64,000 nucleotides of DNA, taken from the NCBI GenBank assembly GCA_005656395.1, contig SRSI01000066.1:962858-1026857 (forward strand). Direction: 5' to 3'. The translations under genes and the position numbers were made by a program. Source of the stretch: Strongyloides papillosus (taxonomy: Eukaryota; Nematoda; Chromadorea; Rhabditida; Strongyloididae). Position 1 is the stretch's first letter. The number at the start of each line of letters is the position of its first letter. Of the stretch, positions 47,161-58,000 are shown one piece after another. The notes under the pieces are model-generated. The model was not told the origin of the DNA, made no database searches, and saw nothing but the letters and a program-made list of their open reading frames with translations.

Positions 47161-47295
47161 TTTACGTTCTTCGCGATGAAATGTCGTCGCTTAATTTGTT
47201 TAAAATTTGAATAAATTTTGACATTTCAAAGTGGTGGGACATTTTATTGCATTTTATGTAATAATGTCAAAATTTGTCCCATTTTTTTTTGTGTG
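47161..47295 (-). repeat. Right terminal region of the giant element
   Basis: Read inward on the minus strand: CACAC + A9 + TGGGACA, then TGTCCCACCAC at the partner hairpin arm (47,235-47,241 on the plus strand reads TGGGACA), then AAGCGACGACATTTCATCGC. This mirrors the left end at 21,926. Confidence 0.6.
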
Positions 47296-47710
47296 TAATA
47301 ATGGACATGAAAAAAATAGTAAAATTTACTTAGTTATTTAAAATATTGAATACACTTAAATTTGATAAATTTTTTTATTTCGCGTGTTTTTGGAATTTAT
47401 ATTACTAATAAAGATAGAAGATTTTATAAATATTTTCTTAGCATTTTAATTTTAATTGTGCACTAGATCTGAGTGCAAATGCATATCATAAAATTTACGA
47501 ACAAATTATTTTTTACTAAAACTTTGTATAAACAAATATTAAATAATGCTTTATTTTTCAAAAAATCAACTTAACAAAGTAATATATTATTTTTACAATT
47601 TTTCTTTTTCATCGCTTATTAATTATCTCATCTTTAATAACATTACACATAATCTACTTACCTTTGGTTTAACATGTCTTAAATAATAAAAAATTGGCAC
47701 CTTAATAATA
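47296..47710. other. Spacer between the giant element and element F
   Basis: 0.4 kb AT-rich DNA beginning with the TA next to the right terminal repeat. No feature recognised. Confidence 0.45.
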
Positions 47711-47712
47711 TA

Positions 47713-49160
47713 CAGGGTGTCCCATAATTAACTCCCCACTTGCGAGAGCTAATAACTTTTTTCTACGAAGAGATAAAAACGTGAAATCTTGCAGGTTAGT
47801 AGAACTAAGAGACAATATTTTTCATTTTTTTTAATTTTTAAAAATTATGGTCCCATTAGAACTTATGGCCATTTTAAAAAAATGTGTTTTTTTCGCATTT
47901 ATGAGTACATAACTTTTTTATATGAAGAGATATTGAGATGATTCTTTTACAGATCGAAAGCTCAACATCTTTTGTACTAGAATCCTCAATATCATAAATA
48001 TTGAACTTCATTAATATTGTTTAATTTTTAATTAAAACAAAAAAAACCACGATTTTTGCAAAAATTTCGTAGTTTTTTCAAAATTAAAGCTCATTAAGAA
48101 GATTCTCACTAACGTTTTATCATTCTTCTGATAGAGTTAACGAAGCTCTATCGAATGAGTATAGTGTCATTAAAATAAAATGCCATTTACGAAAGTTATG
48201 ATTTACCAAATATTACAAATTTCGTACTTTTGGTAAAAAATTAAGTTATCAACACTATTTTTTTAACATATTTAATAGCTAATAGTATTATTTTCATCAA
48301 TAAAGTATGCTAATTTACGGTATATTGTTCATTTGTCCACATTTGGCCAAAAAAATTCCAATAATTTTTATCACTTAAATTTTTTTAAAGATCATTTTTC
48401 TTAATATTTATTATAATTTATCTGCGTTTTATACTATTTTACATAACAATTGCTCTATAAGAGCATTTTTATGCATCTTTCAAAAATTTCGTATTTTCGA
48501 CCTTGTTCTCATTGGATTTATGTTCGAAATATGAACAATTAGCAATAAAAAATAAAATAATATTTCAACTACTTTCAATAAAGAATCATTATCGATGTTG
48601 AAAAATTGAAAGAAATAGCATGCTTTTTTTCAAATACTAAATTAAATGAAAAATTAGACTATTTTTGGATTGTCATAACTTTCTTGAAACTTATTACTAG
48701 GAAACAAGATTATTACCGTTGAATAGGGCATCGTTTACTCTATTAGAATATTGATAAAGCTTTTGCAAGAATCTTCTCAATGAGCTTTAATTTTGAAAAA
48801 ACTACGAAATTTTGACAAAAATCGTGGTTTTTTTGTTTTAATTAAAAACTAAACAATATTAATGAAGTTCAATATTTATGATATTGAGGATTCTAGTACA
48901 AAAAAAGTTGAGCTTTCGATCTGTAAAAGAATCATCTAAATATCTCTTCATATAAATAAGTTACGTACTCATAAAGGCGAAAAAAACACATTTTTTTCAA
49001 ATGGCCATAAGTCCCAATGGGACCATAATTTTTTAAAAATAAAAAAAATAAAAAATATTGTCTCTTAGTTCTACTAACCTGCAAAATTTCACGTTTTTAT
49101 CTCTTCGTAGAAAAAAGTTATTAGCTCTCGCAGGTGGGGAGTTAATTATGGGACACCCTG
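47713..49160. mobile_element. Element F: TA-flanked foldback element
   Basis: CAGGGTGTCCCATAATTAAC and its inverse at the right end are flanked by TA. The inverted arms are long, total 1,448 bp, almost the same length as element E (1,454). The first 7 bases of the ends and the CGAAGCTCTATCGAATGAGT block at the left arm tip are shared with E, while the rest of the arms is not obviously alike. In the right arm the matching block is degraded. No transposase. Confidence 0.8.
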
Positions 49161-49162
49161 TA

Positions 49163-50694
49163 TTTAAAGGAATTAACAAACTAAGAAATCAAAATTTTAA
49201 AGAATTGAAAAATTATAAAAATTACTTTACTAGCAAATTAGGGTAGTTAAAAGTATTATTAGTACTAGATTTTTATTTTAATTAAACAAATTGCTTTATA
49301 TAGTATATTTATAATCCTTAAAATTTTGAGTAATTTTCAACTCCTGATTTACCTAAACTAATAGTATAGTTACATACTAATTTGATCAATTGCGTTAAAA
49401 GTTCAGTCTATTAATTTATTAACTTGATTAAAAAGTTATACGATGAAAATGATTAAACTAGCAATTGTTTATTTGGGTTAGTATTACAAAAGTTTGTTAT
49501 TATTAGCTCTCTAAAACATATTAGAAACTTGAAGTATTAATAAATTGAAGTATTAATATATTGGAATATTAATAAATTGAAATATGAATAATTGAAAATG
49601 TTGATTTAATTATCATTATAAATTTTATTTTGTTAAAATTTATAGTAAATTAAAACTCGGCTTTTACAAATTGCAAAAGATAAAAATTATTTTAGATAAA
49701 ATTTAATATTCTAAGTTAAAATTGTTTTAATCACAAAATAGTTACCAAAGATAATGAAAAAATTATAATAATATGTATGCGTTGTGTTTGATTTCAAACA
49801 TAAAATAAAACAAGTAGCAAAAATTTTATTAACATTTAGAATAAATGCTATTTTTGCTTTATCAATTATCATGAGTTAGCTACAGTTTTATAACAGTAAT
49901 TGAAACTAAAATTGAGATATTTTATAAATTTGTAAACATTATCACATCGATAATGTCAGTTTAACTGTTTTTTGATTAAAAGAATTGTAATCTTGAGTAC
50001 TATATTTTGTTTAAAATATATCTTTATCATTTGACATTTGAAAATCCGGATTTCAATATGCCAGAAACTCTGAAAAACAAAATCTTTAGAAGTAATTAAA
50101 TCAGCATTTTAATTTTTTGATAATGTTATAAAGATCATTTTTATCAACATATCTAGGTACTTTAATTGTTTCTAAAAACTCATTTTTACCATCTATGGTC
50201 TTTAAAAAAACATTTTTTATACATCTATATATCATACATTAGTAAGGTATGGTGCATAAAAATGACAATATCTTATAAACGAAACGTTACTTTTTCATAA
50301 TTTTTATATATGTAATTAAGCACATTCTAATCAACATATTTAAGTATAGGTATATTTATTAACAAACTAATTATATAGACAAAAAACCAATGATAAAATA
50401 AATAATAACATAATCATTTTTAACAATAAGTAGATACTCTACCATTCCCCAATTTTGTAAAGTTTTACTTTCATCACACTTGGCCATTTTAATATCAACA
50501 CTAGTTTCTTGGCCCTCAAAATCAAAAAAGTCTATTTTTTGTTTGATTTAATTTTTGTTTTCAATTCTCTCAAAGTTCTCACTATCATTATCTTTTAATC
50601 TTCAATAAATGTATTTTTTTGAGTTAGAATAATGTAGCAAAGTTATTTATATTTTAATCGATGAAAGTATGATAAATAGAAAGAAAGATTTTAC
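49163..50694. other. Spacer with decayed coding scraps
   Basis: Mostly featureless AT-rich DNA. Near 50,455-50,605 the minus strand reads IDFFDFEGQETSVDIKMAKC and LQNWGMVE with a stop in between. This looks like decayed coding sequence lying just downstream of the DENR relic, and I cannot name it. Confidence 0.4.
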
Positions 50695-51229
50695 TTTTTT
50701 TTTATCTTCAATATCATCTGTGTCATCATCAGTGATGTAAAGCCATTTACCTGGAATAACATCATATAACTCATCAACAACATCTTTCTGAATAGAAATT
50801 TAATCGGCTCCTGGTTACACTACTAAAACAGACTAACTTGGATGTAAAGAATTTTGTTGCTACTTTAAAATCAATTTTATAAGTACTAAGATTTTCAACA
50901 GTCGTTGTATATTTATTTGTTTCTCTTGAAGCTCTCTAAGCATAACTGATTTTGGTTCATCTACAACAATATTCAATTATTATACCTCCACGTTTATGAT
51001 GCCCATTTTCCTCAAGTACTTCATTATCTGTTATCACAATTCCTTCTACATCTTTTACAAGCGTTTGACTTGATTGTATAGAATAATTTTTTCTACTATA
51101 CTCACAATACTCAAATGGCATTGCATATTCTGAAAAATTATTACTAAAAACTTAATAATCTTTAAACTTAACTGGACGATAAACAACTTTCAAAGAATAT
51201 GTTGGGTTATTTTCCTTAACTCCAGTCAT
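50695..51229 (-). pseudogene. denr: Decayed copy of translation factor DENR
   Basis: From an ATG at 51,229 the minus strand reads YSLKVVYRPV, then after a stop FEYCEYSRKNY, VLEENGHHKRGG, and in another frame YTTTVENLSTYKIDFKVATKFF. It ends VVDELYDVIPGKW...DDDTDDIED. The order and spacing match density-regulated protein DENR: the N-terminal YCEY motif, a KRGG linker and the C-terminal SUI1 domain (FEIDLKEAQRFF, DVIQEKWPEVDDDSIED in the animal protein). The zinc-ligand cysteines of the first motif are partly lost, and at least three stops or frame shifts are present. DENR with MCT-1 promotes ribosome recycling and re-initiation; this copy cannot. No short introns are apparent, so a retrocopy is possible. 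Confidence 0.65.
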
Positions 51230-52002
51230 ATTTAACTAGTAAAAAGTTAAATTAAAAAGCTATTCCTTGAGACATAAAACTTACCATGTCTGGATTACTC
51301 CAATTGTCTTGTCATTTGAAAGAATTTATTTTATCCTGATTAGCTATATAGTAATCAATTATACTAAATATGCTTACCCAACTTCTATTTATGTTATAAA
51401 AAATCCTCTAAAAATTATAATATTTTGTGATAACAGTACAGTTTCATTGAATATATCAACTGTGTATTGGTTAATTTGATTAAATAAAATTTCATGTTTG
51501 AAGAAAAAAATTTCAATTTTATTTATCAAAACGAAGGGTCACCTGTTAAATAATCATAAAATAACTACTCCTTCGTTTTTTATTGTAATATGTAAAAACA
51601 AAAAAACGTTATGCTTTTTATAAATTTTAGTATTCAATTTCTTTTAAATTAGACATAACAAATAAAAGAGAATTGTATGTATTTTATATGCTAATAAATT
51701 ATTATTTTGATTTTTAAAACATTGTATATTTCTAGTAAAATAATATTTGTTAGAAATAGAAATAATGTGTTTTTGTAAAAAGATAATTAGCATTTCTTAT
51801 CATTTTGAGGGTATTTTTATTCATTCTTGAATATATTTTTTGTTTATTTTTATATATTTAATTTGGAGAAATGGTCATAGTATTTTGTTGTTTTTTTAAA
51901 GAATCTTTTAAACATAAAATTAATCATTTTTATTTTTTTTTGTTTACGTAAATAACGATAAAAGTACTATCAAAATATTAAATATATATATATTACTTAA
52001 AC
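51230..52002. other. Spacer before element D
   Basis: 0.77 kb AT-rich DNA upstream of the DENR relic. No promoter, repeat or gene recognised. It ends at the CCTC target site of element D. Confidence 0.45.
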
Positions 52003-52006
52003 CCTC

Positions 52007-54981
52007 CACACCGGTAAGATGACCGGATTTTATGCTTTTTCGCGCATTTTGGCGGGTAAAGACGCATTTTTATAACCTTAGGGCGCATTGTAAAAGTGAT
52101 GTTAAAACATTTTCTATTGTTATTTTTATTAAAAATTAGGTATTATACTTTTTTAAAAATTTAAAAATTCCAATTTTAAAGGTGTTTTTCACCTCAAAGA
52201 ATACCCAAAAATGGCACTTCTTGGGACTTTGCAGAGGCTACCACGAGATTTCAAAAAATATGAGACAGATGTCATTCGATTCCTAAACTTCTTATCTATA
52301 ACATATTTTTTTTTCAAAGGATGTTTTACACCTGGAAAAAAAGTTATGAGGCAAAAAGTAAGTTTACCTCAAAAAGTACCAAATTTTAAGATAAAAATGA
52401 TAAAAAAAATGATTTTTAAGTATTAAAACATATTTAAAATTAAAACTATATATTATAAAACTTTTAAAAAATGCAAACAAATAAAAAAAGCAAAGAATAA
52501 GCATGTAAAAAATGCTAACATTTTGGTATAAAAAATGCGTCAAAAAATGGTTATAAAGGCAGAAACAATTAATAAATCATCAACATAACCTATTTACCTA
52601 TCTCAATATGCCTGCAAAATCAAAAATCGCTTTGTCAAGATCAAAAAACAACTATGCTAGTTTAAAACTCGCTAAAGAACAAACAAAAAAAGAAATGAAC
52701 TTTGTGAAAACCTTAAGGACCTTTTGCAAAAGAAAAACTTTTCTGGAGTTGATGATATGTTTAATAACTTACTTGATGAGTTGTTTCAAGCCCAAAAGGA
52801 TAATATTAAAGAAAACATTCAACCCGAAGAAAATGATTTATCTTTTGCCGAGGAAGACAATGAAAATTCTTTTTTAAACATTTCCGACCCAATCGAACCT
52901 TCTGCAAAGAAGGTAAAAATTGATAAAGAAACATTTGCGACAAGACTTCCTGATACACAAAGAAGATACTTCAAAAAATTAAAAGAAACTATTATTTCTG
53001 ATGGATATGATCAAATTATCTGTCAAGAAGCTTTTGACTATCTTGCAAAAAGCTTTAAAGTAAAATATACACCAATTGAAACCAAATTATCAACTGAAGA
53101 CTGTTTAATGCTTCAAATTACTTGTGGTTTATCAAAGAATAAAATATTAAAAATTAAATCAATTATTGAAAAAACTATTGGAGCCAAAATATTTCCTACT
53201 GTCGACGAAATTAATAATTCATGGATGGAAATTAAAGAGGATTCTGAAGTCAAAGCTTTCACACTCCATTCAGTCAAAATCAACAACAAAATTCATATTC
53301 TTGATGGAGCTGATGACTGCAATATTTCAAATTCAAACGAAATATATGGCTGCTACAATAGTAATATCAAAAAGGATTTAATCTCAAGATATGAAACATT
53401 AGTTAGAAGCGGAAAAATTGACGAAAATAAACAAGCAATTGACATTTGCATCACTGGAGATACTGGAAGCAATACTACAAAAATTTGCGCCTTCTTCAAA
53501 ACAACATCAAGCACAAATGCGCATTCTAACCTTTTGCCATTATCAATTTACAAAGGTTCAGGTGCTAAGAATGTTTTAAGAAAGATCGCTTCAATGTTTG
53601 TAGATCAAATAAACGGCCTTAATGAACTTCCAATTTTCTCAAAGAATGTGAAAATCAATTGGTTCTTAGTCGCTGACATGAAATTTATCTACAATATCAT
53701 GGGTAACAAAACTGCTTTCAGTAAAAGACCATCCCCTTATTGTGATAAATTTGTTGGAAAGTAATTATGGGATGACTACCAAGATTCATGTGGAATGGAA
53801 AATGAATTATACTTGACGGATACAATCTTTAACAATATTCCTGTTGAAAGAATTATTCCACCAATCTTGCATATCTTTATGGGACTTTTCACTGACTTAT
53901 TCAAAAAAATGAAAAACAGTTTAGAAAGTTCTACCTCAAGAATTGCTTTGGTAAAGTTGCAAAAAGGATTGGAATCTATCAATGTTTGCATCAAAGACTA
54001 TTGGCAAACATTCAGTGGTAACCATATTAGAAAAATTCTAAATTCAAGTACAGTTCTTTTTTGAAAAATTTACTGATGAAGAAATGGATGAATTCAATCT
54101 TTCAGAATATAAAGAAATCTTCAATAGCCTCAGTTTAATTCAAGGATTATGTATTGCTGGTGAATTAACAGGAACCCAACAAAGTGAATTAAATATCTAC
54201 ATAGAAAATTTAAAGAATCTTTACAAATATTCAACTGTTACAAAGGAATTCAATGTAACACCAAAATGTCATATTTTGGTTGATCATTTAGTTGAATTTG
54301 TTGGTGTTCATGAAACTGTTAGTTATTTCAGTGAGCAAGGAATTGAAAGCTTACATGCCTGGCTTAACAATCACTCAAGTTGCTTTCAATCTATAACTTA
54401 CAATCCCACAGAACAATGCAAAAGAATGTTTTACTTAATGAGGGCTGCAAATAATTGCCATGACTCTGGAAATTGGTAGTTTTTTATATGTTTGCATTTT
54501 TTTTTACTTTTATATATTTAATATTTTAATATTAATAAAAATACAAAAAAAAATTACGTAAAAATATTGTTTTTCGTTCTTTATATCTTAAAATTTGGTA
54601 CTTTTTGAGGCAAACTTACTTTTTGAATCATAACTTTTTTTCCAGGTGTAAAACATCCTTTGAAAAAAAAATATATTATAGATAAAAAGTTTAGGAATCG
54701 AATGACACCTGTCTCATATTTTTTGAAATCTCGTGGTAGCCTCTGCAAAGTCCCAAAAAGTGCCATTTTTGGGTATTTTTTGAGGTGAAAAACACTTTTA
54801 AAATTGAAATTTTTAAATTTTTAAAAAAGCATACTACCTAATTTTTAATAAAAATAACAATAGAAATAGTTTAAAAATTAATTTTACGGTGCGCCTCGAA
54901 AATATGAGATTTTACAAAAGTGACGCTTTTCCGCGTCATTTTTGCAAAATCCCGTTTTTAATACTGCGCGTTAGCGGTGTG
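52007..54981. mobile_element. Element D: full-length CACACCG-ended transposon
   Basis: 2,975 bp bounded by CACACCGGTAAG and inverted CACACCGCTAACGCG, with CCTC on both sides as a 4-bp target duplication. Inverted arms of about 300 bp are closely related to those of element C. Between them is a plus-strand transposase gene that is nearly whole but broken. It inserted within about 45 bp of the edge of the satellite array. Confidence 0.85.
52608..54479 (+). pseudogene. Broken transposase gene of element D
   Basis: Starts MPAKSKIALSRSKNNYASLK at 52,608. A frame shift near 52,720 leads into the long frame ending at 53,762, where an in-frame TAA follows FVGK. The frame resumes at once (LWDDYQDSCG) and shifts again near 54,058, then runs to 54,479. 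Motifs include DICITGDTGSNTTKICAFF, PPILHIFMGLFTDLF, WQTFSGNHIRKIL and LVDHLVEFVGVHETVSYFSEQGIESLHAW. Comparable GDKGG-like, PxLHIxLG, GNxxxKxL and EQxxExxH proteins are known from transposons of nematodes, cnidarians and arthropods. CAC ends with 4-bp duplications point to a Chapaev-like (CMC) element, though I cannot confirm it. Three lesions make it inactive; about 600 codons remain readable, so decay is recent. Confidence 0.75.
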
Positions 54982-55025
54982 CCTCATCATACGTATAGTA
55001 AACGAAGAATTTGATTTTATATGAT

Positions 55026-58000
55026 TGTTTAAAAAGATTGGAAAGAGGTGTCTTTAAATGATTTCTTAAATAAGCGTCTTTAGTTGATCTAACTAAAAAG
55101 ATTTAAAAGAGGTGTCTCTAAATGATGTCTTAATACTGCTTAAAGAGATGTCTTTAAATGATTTCTTAAATAAGCGTCTTTAGTTGATCTAACTAAAAAG
55201 ATTTAAAAGAGGTGTCTCTAAATGATGTCTTAATACTGCTTAAAGAGGTGTCTCTAAATGATGTCTTAATACTGCTTAAAGAGATGTCTCTAAATGATGT
55301 CTTAATACTGCTTAAAGAGATGTCTTTAAATGATTTCTTAAATAAGCGTCTTTAGTTGATCTAACTAAAAAGATTTAAAAGAGGTGTCTCTAAATGATGT
55401 CTTAATACTGCTTAAAGAGGTGTCTCTAAATGATGTCTTAATACTGCTTAAAGAGGTGTCTCTAAATGATGTCTTAATACTGCTTAAAGAGATGTCTTTA
55501 AATGATTTCTTAAATAAGCGTCTTTAGTTGATCTAACTAAAAAGATTTAAAAGAGGTGTCTCTAAATGATGTCTTAATACTGCTTAAAGAGGTGTCTCTA
55601 AATGATGTCTTAATACTGCTTAAAGAGATGTCTCTAAATGATGTCTTAATACTGCTTAAAGAGATGTCTTTAAATGATTTCTTAAATAAGCGTCTTTAGT
55701 TGATCTAACTAAAAAGATTTAAAAGAGGTGTCTCTAAATGATGTCTTAATACTGCTTAAAGAGGTGTCTCTAAATGATGTCTTAATACTGCTTAAAGAGG
55801 TGTCTCTAAATGATGTCTTAATACTGCTTAAAGAGATGTCTTTAAATGATTTCTTAAATAAGCGTCTTTAGTTGATCTAACTAAAAAGATTTAAAAGAGG
55901 TGTCTCTAAATGATGTCTTAATACTGCTTAAAGAAGTGTCTTTAAATGATTTCTTAAATAAGCGTCTTTAGTTGATCTAACTAAAAAGATTTAAAAGAGG
56001 TGTCTCTAAATGATGTCTTAATACTGCTTAAAGAGGTGTCTCTAAATGATGTCTTAATACTGCTTAAAGAGATGTCTTTAAATGATTTCTTAAATAAGCG
56101 TCTTTAGTTGATCTAACTAAAAAGATTTAAAAGAGGTGTCTCTAAATGATGTCTTAATACTGTTTAAAACGATTGAAAAGAAGTGTCTTTAAATGATTTC
56201 TTAAATAAGCGTCTTTAGTTGATCTAACTAAAAAGATTTAAAAGAGGTGTCTCTAAATGATGTCTTAATACTGCTTAAAGAGATGTCTTTAAATGATTTC
56301 TTAAATAAGCGTCTTTAGTTGATCTAACTAAAAAGATTTAAAAGAGGTGTCTCTAAATGATGTCTTAATACTGCTTAAAGAGGTGTCTCTAAATGATGTC
56401 TTAATACTGCTTAAAGAGGTGTCTCTAAATGATGTCTTAATACTGTTTAAAACGATTGAAAAGAAGTGTCTTTAAATGATTTCTTAAATAAGCGTCTTTA
56501 GTTGATCTAACTAAAAAGATTTAAAAGAGGTGTCTCTAAATGATGTCTTAATACTGCTTAAAGAAGTGTCTTTAAATGATTTCTTAAATAAGCGTCTTTA
56601 GTTGATCTAACTAAAAAGATTTAAAAGAGGTGTCTCTAAATGATGTCTTAATACTGCTTAAAGAGGTGTCTCTAAATGATGTCTTAATACTGCTTAAAGA
56701 GATGTCTTTAAATGATTTCTTAAATAAGCGTCTTTAGTTGATCTAACTAAAAAGATTTAAAAGAGGTGTCTCTAAATGATGTCTTAATACTGCTTAAAGA
56801 GGTGTCTCTAAATGATGTCTTAATACTGCTTAAAGAGGTGTCTCTAAATGATGTCTTAATACTGCTTAAAGAGATGTCTTTAAATGATTTCTTAAATAAG
56901 CGTCTTTAGTTGATCTAACTAAAAAGATTTAAAAGAGGTGTCTCTAAATGATGTCTTAATACTGCTTAAAGAGGTGTCTCTAAATGATGTCTTAATACTG
57001 CTTAAAGAGGTGTCTTTAAATGATTTCTTAAATAAGCGTCTTTAGTTGATCTAACTAAAAAGATTTAAAAGAGGTGTCTCTAAATGATGTCTTAATACTG
57101 CTTAAAGAGGTGTCTCTAAATGATGTCTTAATACTGCTTAAAGAGATGTCTTTAAATGATTTCTTAAATAAGCGTCTTTAGTTGATCTAACTAAAAAGAT
57201 TTAAAAGAGGTGTCTCTAAATGATGTCTTAATACTGCTTAAAGAGATGTCTTTAAATGATTTCTTAAATAAGCGTCCTTAGTTGATCTAACTAAAAAGAT
57301 TTAAAAGAGGTGTCTCTAAATGATGTCTTAATACTGCTTAAAGAAGTGTCTTTAAATGATTTCTTAAATAAGCGTCTTTAGTTGATCTAACTAAAAAGAT
57401 TTAAAAGAGGTGTCTCTAAATGATGTCTTAATACTGCTTAAAGAGGTGTCTCTAAATGATGTCTTAATACTGCTTAAAGAGGTGTCTCTAAATGATGTCT
57501 TAATACTGTTTAAAACGATTGAAAAGAAGTGTCTTTAAATGATTTCTTAAATAAGCGTCTTTAGTTGATCTAACTAAAAAGATTTAAAAGAGGTGTCTCT
57601 AAATGATGTCTTAATACTGCTTAAAGAGGTGTCTCTAAATGATGTCTTAATACTGCTTAAAGAGATGTCTTTAAATGATTTCTTAAATAAGCGTCTTTAG
57701 TTGATCTAACTAAAAAGATTTAAAAGAGGTGTCTCTAAATGATGTCTTAATACTGCTTAAAGAGGTGTCTCTAAATGATGTCTTAATACTGCTTAAAGAG
57801 ATGTCTTTAAATGATTTCTTAAATAAGCGTCTTTAGTTGATCTAACTAAAAAGATTTAAAAGAGGTGTCTCTAAATGATGTCTTAATACTACTTAAAGAG
57901 GTGTCTCTAAATGATGTCTTAATACTGCTTAAAGAGATGTCTTTAAATGATTTCTTAAATAAGCGTCTTTAGTTGATCTAACTAAAAAGATTTTAAAGAG

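Larger units (their letters stand above)
21926..47295. mobile_element. Candidate giant CMC-like transposon carrying cargo genes (25.4 kb)
   Basis: The left end at 21,926 reads CACAC, ten A, TGGGACA. The right end at 47,295, read inverted, gives CACAC, nine A, TGGGACA. Each end then has the partner TGTCCCA about 25-35 nt inward, forming a hairpin, and a related subterminal stretch with GCGxC and TCGC words. TA flanks both ends, a possible 2-bp duplication. An intact transposase gene (42,560-47,015) starts 280 bp inside the right end and reads inward. Between the ends lie three other spliced genes and a micro-exon array. At least seven smaller elements are nested inside; subtracting them leaves about 16 kb. 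That the two ends belong to one insertion is an inference. The alternative is two unrelated partial copies. Confidence 0.55.

Noticed and set aside
51267..51479. 70-codon plus-strand frame
   Set aside because: No splice context, no recognisable domain, and AT-rich composition like the surrounding spacer.
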